Shown here: positions 46,568 through 57,089 of the stretch, piece by piece | Position numbering within the stretch: position 1 is the first letter of the stretch | Layout: every line of letters starts with the position of its first letter | Assembly (NCBI GenBank): GCA_019454045.1 | Contig: SKCR01038863.1 | Span: 62,001-126,000, forward strand | Length of the DNA stretch: 64,000 nt | From: Zanthoxylum bungeanum | Taxonomy: Eukaryota > Streptophyta > Magnoliopsida > Sapindales > Rutaceae | Direction: 5' to 3' | Made by a program: the position numbers and the translations under genes | Notes under the pieces: model-generated | Told to the model about the DNA's origin: nothing | The model's database searches: none | Seen by the model: the letters and a program-made list of their open reading frames with translations, nothing else

Positions 46568-48713
46568 TGATAATTGACCGGCGTAAACATACACGTATAA
46601 CGCAAGCGCACATATCGTTCAAGTAGTATAAAAATATCGATCCCACGAGGACTTAATATCTAATCTATTAATTTTATGAGGTCAAATGATTACTAGTATC
46701 TAACAGGTTGTTTGATTGATTTGAAATGGTGACGATTCTAAATTTAAAAACAAGTAAATAAAATTGTTCGAAAGTAGGTTTTAAGAAAATTCAATATTAA
46801 AAACTATATAGGGTTGTGATTTCTTTTAATATCATTTTAAAGATGAAGTGGTTATCTTAAAGTTGGGTAATATATTGATTTATTAACCTGGAACACTAAA
46901 TTATGTAAAAGCCTCTTCCGATGGTCAATTACAAATACCTAGTGTAATCCAATTGAATCATATGCCTATGTCAACCAAATTACCTAGATTCATTAAGATT
47001 AAGTTCCAATTAAGGCTACCCCCGCCCGACAGGTATATTTCTATCCTGTAAGGAAATCTATTAAAGGGTTATCTATCCTCAAGGAAGATCGTGGGCTATT
47101 GAGTCTAAGGTCTTTTTAACTTAAAATCCCTATGTCTAGTTCATTTTAAGTTTACCTAGTCAATTTTATTAGTGGCCAGTTAATAAAAAAACATTAAGAT
47201 TAAGACTCAATAAATAAATCTTTATAATACCCAAACTATAATCTAACCCCTTATAAACCGGTGATATTAAAAGTCATCACAACCCCAGATAACTAATTTA
47301 GTTACAACACATAACTAGGGCTGGTAAAAACTTGAAAATAAAAGACTTGAAGTAAAAATACGGTAAAGTAAATACTGAAAAGTAAATTACAATAAAATAA
47401 AATACTACGGTAAAAGGAATTACTTTTACTACTACTAATTTAGATATCTCCCATAAAATAATATATAAACTTGTGATAATATTACCAACCGGCCAATCTG
47501 GCGGTATCCTGATTAAGTCATCCAACCAGCCATTAAGGCGGTAATATTTGTCCATAAACCAACCATAAAGGCGGAACCAAAATTAAATTACCAACCGACC
47601 AATCTGGAGGTATCCTTGATTAGTCAGGTTTAAACCATATTAAAATTAAATTACCAACCGACCAATATAGCAGTATCCTTTTTAAGTCAAATTTTAAATA
47701 GTGAATATATTATTTTTAAGGGAGATTAATCTAAATAGAAATAGTAAAAGAATTACCTTTCACCCTAGCTGGGGGAAGTTACCTCCTCATGATGAATAGT
47801 AAAAACTGTAAAAATAAAGAAAGTAAATTACTATTATTACAAAAAGTAATTAAAATTTAATTACAAAACTTAAATTAAAAAAAACTAAAAACTAAAAGAA
47901 ACTAGAGAGAGAAACTCTTTCTTTACATCAAAGAGATGAGAGAGAGTGGTGCATCTAAAACTGAAATCTCGAGCTCAATTTATAGACCCCGGTAGGCTTC
48001 CAGCGTCGCGACGCCAGCTTCTTTTGGCGTGGCTTGCTAAGGCTTTGACACGTGGCAATTCGGATAAGAAGTTAAGGCGACAAGTGGCGAGGCGGCTAAG
48101 AGCTCAATTATTATGCTGACGTGGCGATGACGTGGCAAGGCGGCTGAGATCAATTGTCGGCACCGTAGGATTTCGACATGTGTCACGCTGTGATTGACTA
48201 ATGATGACATGGCATGTTGACTCGGTTGACCTGCTAACGTGGATGGTGACGTGGCAAGACACGTGGCAGAGTTGACTCGTTGACCTGGATGATGTGGCGA
48301 CACGTAGGATGCCACGTGGCACATGTGGAAATAGTAATTGTCTGCACCGCAGGATGATGACACGTGGCACTGCGCACGTTAGCATATCAGCTGTGATGGT
48401 GACACGTGGCACGGTGCACGTTAGCAAAGTCAAACTTCTCAAATTCTGACCCGTGACCCGGCGCACGTTAGCAGCTCTTATGCACGTTAGGCGTCGCGAC
48501 GCCAAGGGCTTGCGCCTCGTAACGCGCCCAAATTACCAAAATGCCATTTTCCCAGTTTTCACTGTTTTGGTCCAAATCACCTCCAGAATGTCCTGAAACT
48601 TTATTTATCTACAAAATAACACAAAACACATCAAAATATTCACAAAACTCAAGAAACTATACAAAATATTAGGTTAAATGAGTGGGAAATAGTGATAGAA
48701 ATACCACTCATCA
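46568..48713 (-). repeat. 3' LTR of Athila-like element G
   Basis: About 2.15 kb. In element orientation it starts TGATGAGTGGTATTTC at 48713, right after the polypurine tract. Contains diverged repeats of ACCAACCGACCAATCTGG (47485-47690) and an unusual array of ACGTGGC motifs (48050-48420). The segment 46852-47265 recurs as the 5' LTR remnant at 54426-54840. Confidence 0.8.
48050..48420. promoter_or_regulatory. Cluster of ACGTGGC (G-box/ABRE-type) motifs in Athila LTR
   Basis: Eight ACGTGGC copies starting at 48050, 48119, 48130, 48249, 48261, 48314, 48362 and 48414; five are CACGTGGC and one is the palindrome GCCACGTGGC. Several TTGAC W-box cores lie among them. Plant bZIP/bHLH factors are known to bind such cores; function here is inferred. 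Confidence 0.5.
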
Positions 48714-48728
48714 CACCCCCAAACCTAA
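48714..48728 (-). other. Polypurine tract of element G
   Basis: Minus strand GTTAGGTTTGGGGGTG directly before the LTR start TGATGAGTGG. Confidence 0.8.
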
Positions 48729-50048
48729 CATTTTGCTAGTCCTCAAGCAAAACATAGAGTAAAATAACATAAATAAATTAACTAAGCCACTTTCGTAGGG
48801 ATCACGGTTGCATTTAGCATATACAACAAGCCTTTAAACCCCTAGGTGTCCCTAGTGGACGAGTTGTAGTCTCGTGAGGGTTTACAGCAATGATACCCAC
48901 AAACATTTTACAAAAGTAAACATGTAGTAAAACTAATGCACAAAAAAGCAAAAAGACAAGAGAAAAGAGAATAAAGAAGTTAGTGACTAATCAGGTGAAA
49001 CTTCTACTTCAAGTTACTAGTTGTTTTGTTTCTTTCTAAATTACTGAATAAGTAAATTCTCCGATTATATTTGTTATTCTTCATATACACAGCCAACATA
49101 ATATTAAACAACTCATTTTTGCCCACAACAGTCATAAGTGCAGTTGATTAGAGAGTAATATTTTTGTCCTAAAGTTTTATCAGAATTCACACCTTTTTGC
49201 AGCAATGGAATAATTTTTCTCAATTTTCTGATTTTTTCTTTGATTTTTCTCTATTTTTTATTTATATACAATATCTTCCATCTATGTAGCGAGTGTTAGG
49301 TCGGTGGCTCCCAAACCAGTTGGCTTTAGGGCACCAGGTGTTGAGATACCCCTACAGACTTAATTACTCAGATTTCAGATATATATATTTTTGCAGCATC
49401 TTTGATCCATGTAGCGAGCTTTGGGCCAGTGACTCCCAAACCAGTTGGTTTTAGGGCACTAGGTATTAAAACACCCTTACAGACTTAATAACTCGGATCT
49501 CAGATTTTATTTATTTATTTATTTATTTTGACTCCATCACTTTTTGAGATGCTTCCTCCAATTAAACTAGAGCACTGAATATTACAAACTTTTCAATTTT
49601 AGCTCATGTCCGTATGTTTCCATATATGTTGATAATATCTGCCAATTGAGCATATGAAGATCCATTTTAGTCAGTATTATGGAGAATTCACAAATTAAAT
49701 AATTCAAAAGGAAATAAACAAAAATTAACTTGTTTCAAAAATGGTTTGAGATACATCTCAGGAGTGAAAACTCCTTACTCAGCTATCTCTTAACAATTTT
49801 ACCTTTTTAGTCAAAATAAAAACACAAAAACACAAAATTTTTTTGTAATTTTTGAAAATTTTTCAATTATTTTTTTTTTCGAAAAATTTTGGACTAAAAA
49901 TGAAAACAACACACAAACTAAAAACAAGGTACGGATCAATTAATTCCCTATCACCCCCAAACTTAAATGAGACATTGTCCCCAATGTCTTAAACAATAAA
50001 ATGAGATTTAAGAAGGTCGTACCTGGTTAGCTGAAAATATACAGGAAA
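48729..50048 (-). other. Non-coding 3' region of Athila-like element G
   Basis: AT-rich sequence with two diverged copies of a repeat of about 105 bp (49276-49380 and 49402-49505) sharing GTAGCGAG, CTCCCAAACCAGTTGG and TTTAGGGCAC, a pattern I associate with Athila-type elements. CACCCCCAAACTTAAATGAG at 49953 is another phrase I associate with such elements. No gene seen. Confidence 0.55.
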
Positions 50049-50691
50049 TTAAAGGTTAAGATCCAGATTAATCCGACGCCTCTTACCACGATCGTCCTCT
50101 GACCAATTTATCTTTGAAAGGATAGGGTCAACTCGTGGTTCATAGGCTATTAGTTGGTCTATTAGATCCGGAGCAGTTCTGGCAGTAAAGAGGAGTTCTT
50201 TTAAAGGTTTTGACATGAACCCATTTCTTCGAGCATCATCAAGAAACACACAAAGAAAATCATAAAATCCATCAACGTTGAGCAGTCCAATTGGTTTCTG
50301 GTGTATGTTCAGGTTCGCCCAAGATAAAACTATAAAAATTTCCTCCAATGTGCCCAAGCCACCTGGCAAAGCGAGCACGGTTAATCATTTCTACCAATCG
50401 TTCAGACATACCTGGCACAATCAGTTCCTCTCCGTTTGATGGTTCAATAAGATTTGCCTCTGCCAAGGGTTTTGGAATGATTCCCAAAATGTGACTGCCT
50501 CCTTCCTTTACAGCCTTTGAAACGATCCCTATAAGTCCAAGATTGCCTCCGCCATATATTAAGTGCATATTCCTTACAACGAAGACTCGACCCAATTCCT
50601 ATGCTGCTTCTATGTATTGTGGTTTAGTTCCAACACTACTACCGCAAAACACATAGATGTTTTCAACTCGTCTTCTTAAAGTGGCTTCCAT
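50049..50691 (-). pseudogene. LOG-like cytokinin-activating enzyme, intronless pseudogene
   Basis: LONELY GUY enzymes release active cytokinin bases from riboside 5'-monophosphates. ATG at 50691 opens MEATLRRRVENIYVFCGSS, then a TAG in EAA*ELG at about 50606, LIYGGGNLGLIG, LGIIPKPLAEA and GMSERLVEMIN. After MIN the frame shifts and about six residues (the usual ADAFI stretch) are lost, resuming with LALPGGLGTLEE, the PGGxGTxxE signature, then KPIGLLNVDGFYDF and a basic tail ending NLDLNL. About 214 residues in all, normal for the family. Host LOG genes have several introns; here the coding sequence is continuous, so it came through RNA. It lies between integrase and polypurine tract of element G, in G's orientation. 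One stop plus one frameshift make it a pseudogene. Confidence 0.85.
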
Positions 50692-50916
50692 GATTTACTC
50701 TGGATTTCTTCAAAAGTGCAATGATGAGTTGAATTTATAACACCTGAAAAGGGTGAGTAAAATAATAGCACTAGTACCTGCCAAATGACAATTATTAGTT
50801 AAACAAATCGTGATAGTCAAAAAGGTCTGGATCCTGTCGGAGAAAATAAAACAACAAAACAAATCACAATGATTAGGAAAAGACAAAGAGATATAATAGT
50901 AAAAGAATTTACAGTT
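50692..50916. other. Spacer between the two host-like remnants
   Basis: About 225 bp, AT-rich, no ORF or transposon end recognised. Confidence 0.4.
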
Positions 50917-51471
50917 TCATTGACGTCTATGCGTCAGGGACAAGCTCCCATCCAATTTTCTTATAAATTGGCAAACAAGGTCTTTTTGAGTCAGATTCCC
51001 AAGACTTAACAGTAGTCTTTCTTTTTGAAATTGTGTATGTAATTTGCGAAAGGCTATGTGAACATATCCACTGGGATGCATCTCAAGAGTCGAAGATATA
51101 TTATCTAAAGACTCCTTACTCAAGCCATCCCTAATGAATTTAATTTTGTCTTCGCAATTATCAGACACCATTCCTAAAGAACGACAACGAGTATTGCAAT
51201 TCCAACGTGCACATTTATAACAAACACCCATTTGCTTAGCTCTACGTTTCTTTGCATAGGTGCTTCTTCCAAAACATGCAGATTTTTATTAAAAGAGTCA
51301 GAAGACTCACCTGCCAATCGGACTCGTGCTTCAATTACCCAACGAATGTCATTAGGAACACCGTGACTTTTAGTAACCTCATCCGTTCCAAGCGAGTTTG
51401 TAGACTTTCATCAGAGATTTTTGAGGGAGAGAAGGAAATTGCTTGTGAAGATTTGCGAGAGCTTCTTCCAT
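50917..51471 (-). pseudogene. Unrecognised Cys-rich host-like coding remnant
   Basis: I do not recognise the family. From ATG at 51471 the product starts MEEALANLHKQFPSL and runs to KLAWNG; a frameshift leads to EVTKSHGVPNDIRWVIEARV and RLAGES; a second shift leads to STYAKKRRAKQMGVCYKCAR and WNCNTRCRSLGMVSDN, then KIKFIRDGLSKESLDNI and ending near 50917. Roughly 185 residues. The Cys pattern C-x2-C-x4-C-x3-C next to a KKRRAK basic stretch could bind metal or nucleic acid (inference). It is intronless, follows integrase by about 130 bp and precedes the LOG remnant, all on the same strand. It could be a captured host gene or a diverged Athila 3' ORF; it shows no membrane segments expected of an env-like protein. 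Confidence 0.55.
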
Positions 51472-51544
51472 CTTGAAATGTCTTAATCTGCAAAAAATAA
51501 ACACACAAAATTAAATCACACCAAATCACAATATATACAAAAAT

Positions 51545-51600
51545 TCCATTGGTCCTCCCTGCGAGCGCTAAGTTTTAAGTCGTCAGCTAGACGTGACTGC
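51545..51600 (-). other. Conserved post-integrase motif of Athila/Tat elements
   Basis: Minus strand shows GACTTAAAACTTAGCGCTCG and AGGGAGG shortly after the integrase stop. I recall a similar TTAAA..AGCGCT..GGGAGGCAACCC stretch at this place in Athila and Tat elements. It marks the end of pol, so the host-like genes lie in the element's 3' region. Confidence 0.5.
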
Positions 51601-52887
51601 CTAAACGTTATGCTGGATCTGAAAGTGTGACACTTTCTTTTTGTCGCTCAAATGATTCTCCCAGCAGTGCTTGACATGCTGACTATTAACTTTGAATGTG
51701 TTGTTGGTCTTAGGATCCAGTAACTCAACAGCTCTATAAGGTAAAACCTGAGTGATCACAAATGGACCTGACCACCTAGATTTCAATTTTCCAGGGAAAA
51801 GTTTCAACCTTGAGTTGTAAAGCAACACCTACTGCCTTGGTTCCAACTGTCTGTGCACTATTTTTTGGTCATGCCATTTCTTTCTTTTCTTTGTATAATT
51901 TGGCATTCTCATAAGCCTGTAGGCGAAATTCCTCCAATTCGTTGAGTTGGTGAAGTCTTTTCTCTCCTGCAGCTTGTGAATCAAAATTCAACTTCTTCAG
52001 TGCCCAGTACGCCTTGTGCTCAAGCTCAACTGGTAGATGGCACGCTTTCCCAAACACCAATCGATATGGAGACATACCAATGGGTGTCTTGTAAGCTGTC
52101 CGGTAGGCCCTATAATGCATCATCTAGTTTTGTTGACCAGTCCCTCCTTGTTGATCCAACGGTTATTTCTAGGATTCTTTTGATTTCACTGTTTGAAACC
52201 TAAACCTGTCCATTTGACTGTGGATGGTAAGCTGTGGAAACCTTGTGAGTAACTCCGTATTTGGATAGGAGTGCATCAAAGTATCTGTTGCAGAAATGAG
52301 AGCCACCATCACTGATGATTCCACGAGGTGTTCCGAACCGAGTGAAAATATTATTTTTCAGGAATTTGATCACGACTTTTGAATTATTGAATGGTAGTGC
52401 AATTGCTTCGACCCATTTGGAGACGTAATCTACAGCAACCAGGATGTACAGGTTTCCGAATGATGGAACAAAGGGTACCATGAAATCAATACCCCACACA
52501 TCGAATATTTCCACTTCTAGAATGTTTTGCAACGAGCCTTCGTTTCTCCTGGAAATATTTCCCATTCTCTGGCACCTGTCACATTGAAAAGCAAAAAGAT
52601 AAGCATCTTTAAAAAGAGTGGCCAGAACAAACCTGATTGTAGGACTTTGCTGCAGTTTTGTTTCTGCTGAAGTGTCCGCCATATGGTGATGAATGACAGT
52701 GCTGGAAAACACTGTTGATTTCCTCCTGTGGAACACACCGTCTCAATAATTGATCAGCACAGCGTTTGAACAGGTACGGTTCAATCCCAGACATAGTGCT
52801 TGACTTCTTTGAAGAACTTCTTCCGTTGCTGAGTTGTCCATTCCAACAGCCATTTTCCTGACACAATGTAGTTGACATAGTCAGCAT
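51601..52887 (-). pseudogene. Integrase of Athila-like element G, broken
   Basis: HHCC zinc-binding region ([10 protein letters not shown] ... CDRCQRMG) around 52690-52560 is split by frameshifts. The catalytic core around 52500-52200 has GIDFMVPF and SDGGSHF, supplying both Asp of D,D(35)E, and ends HPQSNGQV followed by TAG (52202-52200) exactly where the catalytic Glu of GQxE should be. The C-terminal part (52123-51869, [18 protein letters not shown]; 51828-51601, [14 protein letters not shown]) is in separate frames. Function would be insertion of element cDNA; this copy cannot do it. Confidence 0.88.
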
Positions 52888-52939
52888 ACCAAGGGACTTC
52901 CTGTTGTTTCATGGCAAACAGCTGTTCATCTGGAAAAGT

Positions 52940-54418
52940 TTATTTGATTGACAGATCTTTGTTAGCTGTTTGTCCATTCTCGATCCTCGATAGATGATCT
53001 GCCACCTGATTCTCTGTTCCATTATTGTCTCTGATCTCCACGTCAAATTCTTGCAGAAGAAGTATCCAACAGATCAATCTGGGTTTGACATCTTTCTTCG
53101 TGATCAAATATTTGATTGCTGAATGATCTGTGTAGACCACCACTTTGGGACCCAACAGATAAGAGCGGAATTTGTCAAAAGCGTACACAACTGCGAGCAA
53201 CTCCTTTTCAGTGGTTGTGTAGTTGAGTTGAGCTTCATTCAGAGTTCTGTTGGAATAATAAATGGTGTGGAAAATCTTTGCTTTATGTTGTCCCAAAACT
53301 TCACCTACAACAAAATCACTGGCATCGTACATCACTTCAAATGGAAGGGTCCAGTCTGGTGCTACAATGATAGGGGCAGAGACCAGCTTCTGTTTTAAGA
53401 TCTCAAAAGCTTCCTGGCATTCTTTTGTGAAGTTGAAAGGCACATCTTTCTCCAGAAGATTGCACATAGGTTTTGCAATTTTGGAAAAGTCTTTGATAAA
53501 TCTACTGTAAAAACCTGTATGTCCAAGAAAACTTCGAATACCTTTTACTGATGTTGGTGGAGGTAGTTTTTCAATTGTCTCTATTTTTGCTTTGTCTACC
53601 TCAATCCCCTTTTGTGAGATCCGATGTCCAAGAACAATGCCTTCCTGCACCATGAAGTGGCATTTCTCCCAGTTGAGTACTAGGTTTGTATCTCCGCACC
53701 TTTGTAACACCTGTTCCAAATTTTGCAAACAATGGTCAAAAGAATCTCCAAACACAGAAAAGTCATCCATAAAAACCTCCATACTCTGCTCCAGCATGTC
53801 TGAGAAGATGGCCATCATGCAACGCTGAAATGTAGCAGGGGCATTACATAATCCAAATGGCATCCTGCGGAAAGCAAAAGTACCATAGGGACATGTAAAT
53901 GTAGTTTTCTCCTGGTCTTCTGGTGCGATGGCAATCTGATTGTACCCTGAATATCCGTCCAGAATGCAATAGAACTCATGTCCTGCCAGTCTGTCTAACA
54001 TCTGGTCAATAAATGGTAGCAGAAAATGGTCATTTCTCGTGACTTTGTTCAGTTTCCTGTAGTCCATACATACTCTCCATCCAGTCACTGTTCTTGTTGG
54101 GATTAGCTCATTCTTTTCATTGGTAATCACAGTAATTCCTCATTTCTTTGGTACACACTGCATAGGACTCACCCAACTACTGTATGAGATGGGGTAAATG
54201 ATCCCAGCATCTAACCATTTGATGATTTCTTTCTTTACGACTTCTTTCATGATTGGATTGAGTCTCCGTTGATGTTCCACTGTGGGTTTGTACTCATCGT
54301 TCATCAGGATCTTGTGCATGCAAAATGATGGACTAATGCCTCGAATGTCTGCTATAGTCCAACCAATGGCTTTCTTGTGCTCTCGTAACACTCTCAACAA
54401 CTTTTCTTCCTGCTCCAA
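52940..54418 (-). pseudogene. Reverse transcriptase-RNase H of Athila-like element G
   Basis: Near-intact: one TGA (54142-54140, after VPKK) in about 490 codons. The N-terminal part is EEKLLRVLREHKKAIGW; RT blocks include [25 protein letters not shown] and the active site [10 protein letters not shown] (MDD in place of the usual VDD, common in this group). RNase H follows with [27 protein letters not shown] and [10 protein letters not shown], ending LSRIE. Sequence upstream of 54418 is lost, joining RT directly to LTR sequence. Better preserved than the integrase. Confidence 0.92.
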
Positions 54419-54425
54419 TGTTAGT

Positions 54426-54840
54426 GAAAGATGAAGTGGTTATCTCATGTTTGTGTAATATATTGGTTTACTAACCTGGAACACGAAATTATACAAAGCC
54501 TTTGTCGATGGTCAGATGCAAATACCCAGTGTAACCTAATTAATCATATGTCTATGTTAATCAAGTTACCTGAATTCATTAAGATTAACTTCCAATTATG
54601 GCTACCCCCGCCCGACATGTATATGTCTATCCTGGAAGGAAATCTATTAAGGGGTATCTAATCCTTAAGGGAGACCGTGGGCTATTAAGTCTAAGGCTGA
54701 AACCTAAAATTCCTTCGTCAAGTTTATTTTAAGTTTACCAGATCAATCTTATTAATGGCCAGTTAACAAGAAGCATTAAGCTTAAGACTTAATAAATAAA
54801 CATTTATATTACCTAAGATACAAAATAACCCTTTATAGGC
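54426..54840 (-). repeat. 5' LTR remnant of element G
   Basis: Aligns in the same orientation with 46852-47265 of the 3' LTR (shared GATGAAGTGGTTATCT, CTACCCCCGCCCGACA, GTGGGCTATT blocks). The LTR end, PBS, gag and protease are deleted between this and 54418. Confidence 0.85.
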
Positions 54841-54970
54841 TATCCTATCCTCTTGTTTAAGTTATATTTAAGATGAGTTATTAGTATTGTATACAGTTAG
54901 TGAGTCAGAGGCTCAGGAGGATATGATAGCCTATTCCCTGCCGGTAGCATCTCCCGGATTGGGGATGTTA
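54841..54970 (-). repeat. Fragment related to 44671, inverted
   Basis: Ends GGGGATGTTACAC at 54970; reverse strand GTGTAACATCCCC...GATGCTACCGGCAGGG resembles 44671-44710. Probably the start of a minus-strand LTR of another gypsy family. Confidence 0.4.
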
Positions 54971-57089
54971 CACTTATTAATGTTATAAATTACATATTTG
55001 ATTTTGAATTAAATCGAATTTAATTTAAAATCAAATCTTATATTAAATGATTATCTAATAATCATTGATATAAAATCTATATATTAAATATTTTAATATA
55101 TAATTATAAAGTGTAACATCATATATTCATTAATCAAATTAATAATTATATCAATAAATAATTTGAATTTTTTAATATTTTTCAAGTGAGTTCATAATTG
55201 GACTATTCAATTATTTCATGGATTTCTATAGTGTAACGAGCTAACACGGGGACCAAATGGACCTATAGTTTCGAGCTCCAATAAACTCGAAATATTAATT
55301 AAAACTCTTTAATTAAATATTCTGAATTATGAACTTTATGTTATTCCACTAAAAACCTAAAACTGCACTTTCGTTACTACATATATATATTTTATACCGA
55401 AACTCGTCGGCATCCACCTATATAATCACTGCATACAGATTGACAATTTGTGAGTATCTCTAAATTAGAGTCAGGTCATAATGTCTGTTATACCCCTCAA
55501 ATTATTTTATACCATAAGTACTATTGATTCTCCAATGAATGATTTATTCATAACTATTATGAATATTAATATTTCAACTCGTAATAGGAAGACTTGAGCG
55601 TTCTAACCGTTTAAGTATTGAATCAATCCATAAGGAAGATACTCATCTACTTCTCGTAAGAATGAGTAGAATCCATATCTATGTAAAACGTCCCCAGCTA
55701 CACACCAAATCATGTCTCTGAAATACGTAGCTATTGGTCGGGATTACTTTGCCAACCTCACATTTTTAAATCAAAGGACATTGCCTACCATACAGGAGTC
55801 CATAATACACTCAGGATTCAGATAACCCATATATGATCATCTATTAGACTGATATTAATTTCTTTATTTAACGAATATTAAAAGAAAAATGTGAATAGTA
55901 ATTTATTTGAATAAAATAAAATGCAATATCATAATTAAATATTAATCAAAGTCATTTAATGCCTAAAATAATTCCGACATATTAAAAATCATAAGCTTGA
56001 TGATTCTATGTATGATTAGAATTGGCATGATTATTTTAGGGTGCAAGCATCTAGAGACTTTCTAAGAAATAGAGAGTGTATTGCTTATCCCTTAGCTAAG
56101 TAATTATTCCGCGATGAACTCATAGATTTATTACCTTTAAGGCTAATAAATATAAATCACTTGTTTATAATAAAAGACATTAAAAAAGATACAAGTGGGT
56201 TGGGACCAAGGGGTTAATAAAACTTTCCAAACTAAAGTTAATTTAACCAAAGGTATTACTAGAGTTAGATAATGATTTGGTGTCTTCTTTCACTCACTAC
56301 CTTTTTATAGCCAAAAGGAAAAACTGTGAAGACATCTAGATAATCATTTACTCAAAGCTTACTTTAAAGTATATTTAAAGTGTTAGACTAATTTGGAGGA
56401 TCTATTGTTTATTCTTGTCACCAATGCGATAAGAGCCTAAGAGGTAAGGGTATTTAAGAGAGTTCGCTCCACCCTCCATCTCGGGAATTTTCAATGGACG
56501 AATCCATTTGACAGTTATTCACTTAAACTTGCTAAAATCCTCAATAATGATTTAAGTCTAAAATTTGCCTCCCATTGTAAAGTATAGACCCAAATGGCTT
56601 AAACCGTATTGGCAGGACTAGGCTTTACCAGACTGACCAATACTAATTTGTCCCTAAATTATACTATTGACAATGGTTTGACTTTTCTGAGTCATAAGAC
56701 GCAGCGACCCTTAGGCGTGGTCTTATAACTTAGTGGAAAAGATTGGGTGTCCACGAGGACTAGCATAAGATATGGCATGTTTGATTGCCCAACCCAATGA
56801 TCAAGGAATTTTGATTTATATCATAAATTGGTTGGGAACCTACCTAATTATCATATTTTATAACGACTGGCCCTAGTCGGAGTTATGAAATGATGATAAT
56901 GGGATCCTTGCCCACAAGAAATCCATCATATTGGGGTTGATGCGATTTGCTTAAAATTCTAAAACAATTGAGTGGGAGCAAATTCATAATATTTAAAGCC
57001 ATGTTATTGTGAAACATTAATGAAAAACATATTCCTAATTTTAACATTCACTCTTAACAGGTGGGTTAAAATATTTCACAAACTTTTAA
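54971..57089 (+). repeat. LTR/leader-type sequence upstream of copia H gag
   Basis: AT-rich, non-coding. Phrases such as GTCCCCAGCTACACACCAAA (55690) and CAAAGGACATTGCCTACC (55772) look like plant copia LTR sequence, and the last kilobase leads directly into gag. I could not find a PBS or clear LTR ends. Confidence 0.45.

Larger units (their letters stand above)
46568..54840 (-). mobile_element. Athila-like Ty3/gypsy element G, internally deleted, carrying host-like genes
   Basis: Minus strand. 5' LTR remnant at about 54840-54426; then, without PBS, gag or protease, reverse transcriptase-RNase H (54418-52940), integrase (52887-51601), the conserved post-integrase stretch (about 51600-51545), a region holding two host-like gene remnants (51471-50049), a non-coding region with diverged repeats, polypurine tract (48728-48714) and 3' LTR (48713-46568). 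Integrase phrases [17 protein letters not shown] and [14 protein letters not shown] mark the Athila lineage. Low boundary is 46568 or 46575, because GATAAT is shared with the target LTR F. Confidence 0.85.

Noticed and set aside
48037..48505. Minus-strand open frames of 108 and 133 codons in the Athila LTR
   Set aside because: They overlap in two frames over the ACGTGGC repeat-rich LTR and have biased His/Cys/Thr composition; no protein family visible.
50602..50610. The TAG in the LOG remnant as a possible intron boundary
   Set aside because: Reading continues in the same frame on both sides with family-like residues (EAA, then ELGRVF), so it is a simple nonsense change.
52940..54418. The Athila-like RT as a functional domesticated gene
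   Set aside because: It has an in-frame TGA, no start context, and is joined to LTR sequence; it belongs to a deleted retroelement.
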